In this document: one piece after another, positions 60,702 through 64,000 of the stretch | How the letters are laid out: every line of letters starts with the position of its first letter | Position numbering within the stretch: the stretch's first letter is position 1 | Source of the DNA: Ruminococcus sp. | GTDB taxonomy: Bacteria > Bacillota > Clostridia > Oscillospirales > Ruminococcaceae | DNA: 64,000 nt | Assembly: GCF_017549005.1 (NCBI RefSeq) | Contig: NZ_JAFYYT010000053.1 | Coordinates: 1 to 64,000, forward strand | Direction of reading: 5' to 3' | Position numbers and translations under genes: made by a program | The notes under the pieces: model-generated | Told to the model about the DNA's origin: nothing | What the model saw: only the letters and a program-made list of their open reading frames with translations | Databases searched by the model: none

Positions 60702-61247
60702 CTATTCTACCGGTAAATCTATAAATGCAGGCTCATGTTTAGCTTCACGGACATATCTCAGCATATCGTCACGGAGAAGTCGGACAGTAGATGTGTTTAT
60801 GCCCGGGTGGCCGCAGATGTATTCATCCTTCATAAGGTCATTATCAATTACAAGCTGAATATCGTTATCGTCATCAAATATAAGCTCCAGTGCAGATACA
60901 GAGCCTGGAATGGTGTGAAGATACTCCTGCATCTTATCAGCTTCAGCAAACGAAAGACGGGTGCAGTTAAGCTGCGAGGTCAGGAACTTTGTCTTGAAAG
61001 GTTTATCTCCCGGCATGAGCAGCATATAAAAACTGGTCTTCTGACGGTTGCAGAGGAACAGGTTCTTGCATATCTTAGCACCGAGCACCTTTTCAATAGC
61101 AAGGCAGTCTTCCATAGTATCAGCGTGGTCATGATCGGCTCGCTTGTATTCTATACCAAGAGCATCAAGTTTATCGTATATGGCCATTTCAACGTCTGAA
61201 CGCTGATCTGTAGGTCTTCCAGTGTAAAGTGTGTTATCAATATTCAT
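60702..61247 (-). CDS. Prolyl-tRNA synthetase-associated editing protein (ProXp-ala/YbaK-like)
   Basis: The 181-residue soluble protein fits the stand-alone INS/YbaK editing family. It has an HDHADTMEDC segment near residue 40, AKICKNLFLCNR with the conserved lysine, and the closing GHPGINTSTVRL motif. ProXp-ala members hydrolyse alanine wrongly attached to tRNA-Pro, a backup for proline decoding. It is a single gene convergent with the MATE gene. No strong ribosome site is visible before the ATG at 61247, so the start is less sure than the identity. Confidence 0.88.
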   Translation of the reverse strand: MNIDNTLYTGRPTDQRSDVEMAIYDKLDALGIEYKRADHDHADTMEDCLAIEKVLGAKICKNLFLCNRQKTSFYMLLMPGDKPFKTKFLTSQLNCTRLSFAEADKMQEYLHTIPGSVSALELIFDDDNDIQLVIDNDLMKDEYICGHPGINTSTVRLLRDDMLRYVREAKHEPAFIDLPVE

Positions 61248-61838
61248 CGTATCAACTTCTATACTTATATTATACTTGAAAAACTGAATAGATTCAATAA
61301 GTTTTTACTCTTTGTAACGAAAAAACTGCTAATATCAAGAGGGTTCGTAAAAAACGGCTCAGAGAGCATTCTCCGAGCCTGTTCCCTTTATATATTTCCG
61401 CCGACACCATAAATCCGGATCCGTGAATCATACAGCGTCCCACGGTTGACAAGTTCATGGTCATGGAATATATGCAGTCCGCATTCCCACAGCCAGCCGA
61501 TCAGACATAAGACAAAAAACATAAAAATATAGTCAGTTATGCCATAGCCGCTGTTTTTGCCTCTTAGCCGCGAAGGCTGATTATGAGGCCTTTCAGGACA
61601 TATTCATGATCAGCAGATTTTTTGATATAAGGTTCCTGTGAAAATTCAGGTTCACAGGATAATTAGCATTGTGTCCCCATATCGTTTCGCATTGTAAAAT
61701 AGAATTCAGCGACATTTAAAGCAATACGGCAACAAGCAGAGCTACAAGCGGTATCACAGCTTTATTTATAGTTTCATTTCATGATCTTACCTCTGGAAAC
61801 AGCGCAGCCGCACGGCATTTCGTGCGGCAATACGCTGT
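61248..61838. other. Decayed region upstream of the ProXp-ala-like gene
   Basis: This 590-base gap has no intact gene. It contains a 44-codon minus-strand remnant at 61388-61522, a perfect CCTGTGAA/TTCACAGG stem (61635-61642 with 61651-61658), and at its right end the terminator of the next minus-strand gene. Confidence 0.6.
61388..61522 (-). pseudogene. Remnant of a CmpB-like (PF06541) membrane protein
   Basis: The frame encodes 44 residues including FFVLCLIGWLWECG and VNRGTLYDSRIRIYGVGG, and stays open a few codons upstream of the ATG. This matches the first helix and following loop of the putative ABC-transporter type IV/CmpB-like family (FIGWLWE and VNRGFLxGPxxPIYGxG), normally well over 150 residues. 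The frame then ends, and nothing matching the rest follows, so this is a fragment. Confidence 0.6.
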
Positions 61839-61839
61839 T
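61798..61839 (-). terminator. Terminator of the hydrolase pair
   Basis: AACAGCG (61798-61804) pairs with CGCTGTT (61833-61839), and inside it GCCGCACG (61807-61814) pairs with CGTGCGGC (61821-61828). It begins at the stop codon. Confidence 0.65.
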
Positions 61840-62990
61840 TATTTGTTTTCTGTTTTCTCATACACCTTGTCAACAAGGTCAAGTCCGTAGTCATTCAGCT
61901 TTCCGTTGATTGCGTCGGTCAGCCACTCGGCAACGGATTTGTTCTGCTCCTCGAAGGTCAACCATACCACGGGCATTGCGATGATCGTGTGGGAGGTCAT
62001 ATTCCTTGGATCGTCATAGTAGCCGAGCCCGTCCCAGATAAACAGGCTGACATTCAGCTCCTTGAACTGCGGTATTGCCTCTTTCAGCGTCTGCTGATAT
62101 TTGTCTGCAACCGACTCATCTACATCCATAATGCCGTTCTGAAAATAATTCTGGACCTTTGCAAGATCACCGTCCCTTGTCGATGTGCCGTAGAGAAGAT
62201 GAATGTCGTTGCCGTATTTCTCACGAAGATGGCGTAGCATATCCATTGTCAGATTATCAGTCCTGATATTGTCCGTGATAGATTCTGGCGACTGCCAAAC
62301 ATTGACGGCGGTATCATGCCAATCATCAAACAATGCCATAGAAGAATCCACAAACAGATTTTTGTTTGCGGCATTCGGGAAATAGTTTGTATAAATATCG
62401 TCTGCAAGTATCGCCGCACCCCAGCCGCCTGCGCTGTAGCCTGTCACAAGCACCGTATCGGCGTTTTCGATGCCAGCCTTTTCCATGATCTGCTTCATGG
62501 CGGCGGTATAATTCGTATAGCCGTTGTGATACAGAATCTTCTCCTTGCCGTCCTTGTCGGTGTAGTGGAACTCGCCCGTACCCGAATGGAAATCTCCCGT
62601 GGCATAAGGGAACAGAATCATGCTCCAGTTTTCAAACGGACTGCCCTCAACATCGGAAGCAAGACCGCCCATATTCATGGTGGTATTCGCAAGCAGGTCG
62701 GGCTTGACGAGCTTTGTGTTGTAGGTATCGTCACGGGCAGTTTCCTCGTTGACGCTGACACCGCCGCCTGCAAAATAGATCATGACCTTATTTTCGCTGC
62801 CCTTTTTGAACAAGGCATGATAGCTGCCGCCCTCGGAGTCCTTCATCACGCTGTCGGATACTCGATACCATTTGCCGATCTTCGGGCCTTTCTTCAATTT
62901 CGGGTAATTCAGAATAAAGATATAAACGAGCAGCAGTATCACCAATATGGCCGCCAATATGATGCCGATGATCCTTAATGCCTTTTTCAT
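61839..62990 (-). CDS. Membrane-anchored pectinacetylesterase-like hydrolase
   Basis: The 383-residue protein has one N-terminal membrane helix (about 6-30), then an alpha/beta-hydrolase domain of the pectinacetylesterase/NOTUM type. IYFAGGGVS forms the oxyanion region, VTGYSAGGWGA the nucleophile elbow, and late MTSHTIIAMP holds the likely catalytic histidine. Members remove acetyl or acyl groups from polysaccharides or proteins. The substrate here is not known, though deacetylation of plant cell-wall glycans would suit this host. It lies one base after the next hydrolase gene, so the two form an operon. Confidence 0.82.
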   Translation of the reverse strand: MKKALRIIGIILAAILVILLLVYIFILNYPKLKKGPKIGKWYRVSDSVMKDSEGGSYHALFKKGSENKVMIYFAGGGVSVNEETARDDTYNTKLVKPDLLANTTMNMGGLASDVEGSPFENWSMILFPYATGDFHSGTGEFHYTDKDGKEKILYHNGYTNYTAAMKQIMEKAGIENADTVLVTGYSAGGWGAAILADDIYTNYFPNAANKNLFVDSSMALFDDWHDTAVNVWQSPESITDNIRTDNLTMDMLRHLREKYGNDIHLLYGTSTRDGDLAKVQNYFQNGIMDVDESVADKYQQTLKEAIPQFKELNVSLFIWDGLGYYDDPRNMTSHTIIAMPVVWLTFEEQNKSVAEWLTDAINGKLNDYGLDLVDKVYEKTENK

Positions 62991-62991
62991 A

Positions 62992-63915
62992 TTATCCCTC
63001 CAAATCTGCTTTCTGATCCTGATATAAGCTGTTGCTCAGGATTTCGAGGTTATCTCCGATAAACGCCTTTGCCGCTTCGGTATCACCTTGTAATTGCCAC
63101 ATGAACCACGCTGTCACATAGCCGTCAGCGGAATAGAGCATATCGCCGTGTGCTGCGCCCTTGCGGACTGCCATAGCCTTTGGCGAGGTGACTTTTGCAT
63201 AGGATTTCTGCATATTATCGGGAGTTATTACATCATTTTCAGTACCCGACAGCATCAATACGGGTATCGCTGTTTTTGCGGGATCATACGGAATATGAAG
63301 CACCTGCTCTGCAACCTCCTCCTGCGTAGGCGAGAGCGATACAGCGCACTTGTAAATATCCTTGTGTTCGGTTTCATTGATCGTATTGTAAACGCCGACA
63401 CCGCCCTGCGAATGTCCCTCAACACCAATATTATCCATATCGAGCCTGTGATAGAAAATACTGTTTTCGTCTTCATTTGCATTCAGAAGATAGGAAAGCG
63501 TCAGGTCAGCCTTTTTGCCCTCCCATGTAGACGGATCTTCGTTGCCGATTGCGATAAATCCCCATGAAGCAAGATGCTCAAATACAGGCTTGTATCTCGA
63601 TGCGCCGACACCCGTGCCGTTCACAAACAGGACAGCAGGATATTTCCTGTCGCTTGTTTCAAGCTCGGCAGGATACCATATGCTGATTGTTTTGATTTCA
63701 GCATCATCAGGATAATCTACGGTAAAGCACTTTACTTCATAACTGCCCATAGCCAAATACATTGCTTCAATATCACCGCCTGTTTTTACTTCGGAAGTGT
63801 AGTTGTCCGGTGCCATTTGCGCTGTCATGATATTGTTCCATATCTTTTTCAGACCAAACCAGAGCAATACTGCCAGCACAGCGATGATAAGTATTATTAT
63901 AAAAATCACTTTCAT
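62992..63915 (-). CDS. Membrane-anchored alpha/beta hydrolase
   Basis: The 307-residue protein has an N-terminal membrane helix and an alpha/beta-hydrolase domain with FVNGTGVGASRY, the nucleophile elbow GVEGHSQGG, ENDVITP holding the likely acid, and AAHGDML with the histidine. It resembles dienelactone-hydrolase or chlorophyllase-type esterases. The substrate cannot be read from the sequence. Several ATGs are possible. I chose 63915 because AAAGGTG stands nine bases before it, while the earlier ones lack a spaced site. It is the first gene of the pair with the pectinacetylesterase-like gene, and the window ends 85 bases beyond. Confidence 0.75.
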   Translation of the reverse strand: MKVIFIIILIIAVLAVLLWFGLKKIWNNIMTAQMAPDNYTSEVKTGGDIEAMYLAMGSYEVKCFTVDYPDDAEIKTISIWYPAELETSDRKYPAVLFVNGTGVGASRYKPVFEHLASWGFIAIGNEDPSTWEGKKADLTLSYLLNANEDENSIFYHRLDMDNIGVEGHSQGGVGVYNTINETEHKDIYKCAVSLSPTQEEVAEQVLHIPYDPAKTAIPVLMLSGTENDVITPDNMQKSYAKVTSPKAMAVRKGAAHGDMLYSADGYVTAWFMWQLQGDTEAAKAFIGDNLEILSNSLYQDQKADLEG

Positions 63916-64000
63916 AACTTTTTTCACCTTTCTCATTCCTTTCGTACTTGACATTATGGGATTTTTGTGGTATGCTGAATATGGTTCATCTGTATCATAA

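Overview
The window looks like a chromosomal segment of a Ruminococcus-type gut or rumen clostridium (Oscillospiraceae). The reasons are a type I dockerin on a threonine-linker protein, cohesin-like modules on surface proteins, a BspA-type leucine-rich-repeat LPxTG protein with its own sortase, moderate GC, strong AGGAGG ribosome sites and canonical TTGACA-17-TATAAT promoters. The species assignment is inference. I see no rRNA, tRNA, CRISPR array, transposase or phage gene.

Region 1 (1-4.9 kb): a minus-strand pair, a NifU-like scaffold and a GGGtGRT protein; then plus-strand genes for a C_GCAxxG_C_C redox protein and a membrane GGDEF diguanylate cyclase. Region 2 (4.9-20.1 kb, all minus strand): a secreted transglutaminase-like protein with a dockerin; a 2277-residue LRR/beta-helix LPQTG protein overlapping its sortase; an EAL phosphodiesterase fused to a beta-solenoid-like tail; a membrane S41 peptidase; and an anchored protein of unknown function. 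Palindromic repeats sit inside the terminators of two of these genes.

Region 3 (20.1-45.3 kb, minus strand) is the centrepiece: an apparently single operon of about 25 kb encoding a divergent type VII (ESX/WXG100) secretion system. In transcription order it runs: a canonical WXG100 protein, a coiled-coil protein, a TPR protein, three WXG100-sized proteins lacking WxG, a periodic proline/hydrophobic repeat protein, a 2110-residue Ig-like surface protein with a C-terminal membrane anchor, a cohesin-like anchored protein, two paralogous toxins (one interrupted by an in-frame TGA, one with a HINT domain) each followed by a candidate immunity gene, an SseB/beta-barrel-like protein, a small protein, a transmembrane Ser/Thr kinase with intact catalytic motifs that resembles EssB in layout, a two-helix membrane protein, and EssC split over two genes. 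The arrangement suggests kinase-controlled export of toxins past a large surface assembly.

Region 4 (45.5-64 kb): a Zn/Cd P1B-ATPase operon with a separate HMA protein and a DUF89 protein; a MoxR AAA+ and VWA-metallopeptidase-like pair; an HPP-like membrane protein; an alanine/glycine:cation symporter; a CsoR-CopA copper operon with two CsoR-type boxes at its promoter; a CotH-like lipoprotein whose signal peptide is separated by a one-base frameshift; a MATE exporter behind a structured leader with a terminator, a candidate guanidine-IV (mepA) riboswitch; a ProXp-ala-like editing protein; a decayed CmpB-like fragment; and two membrane-anchored alpha/beta hydrolases at the right edge.
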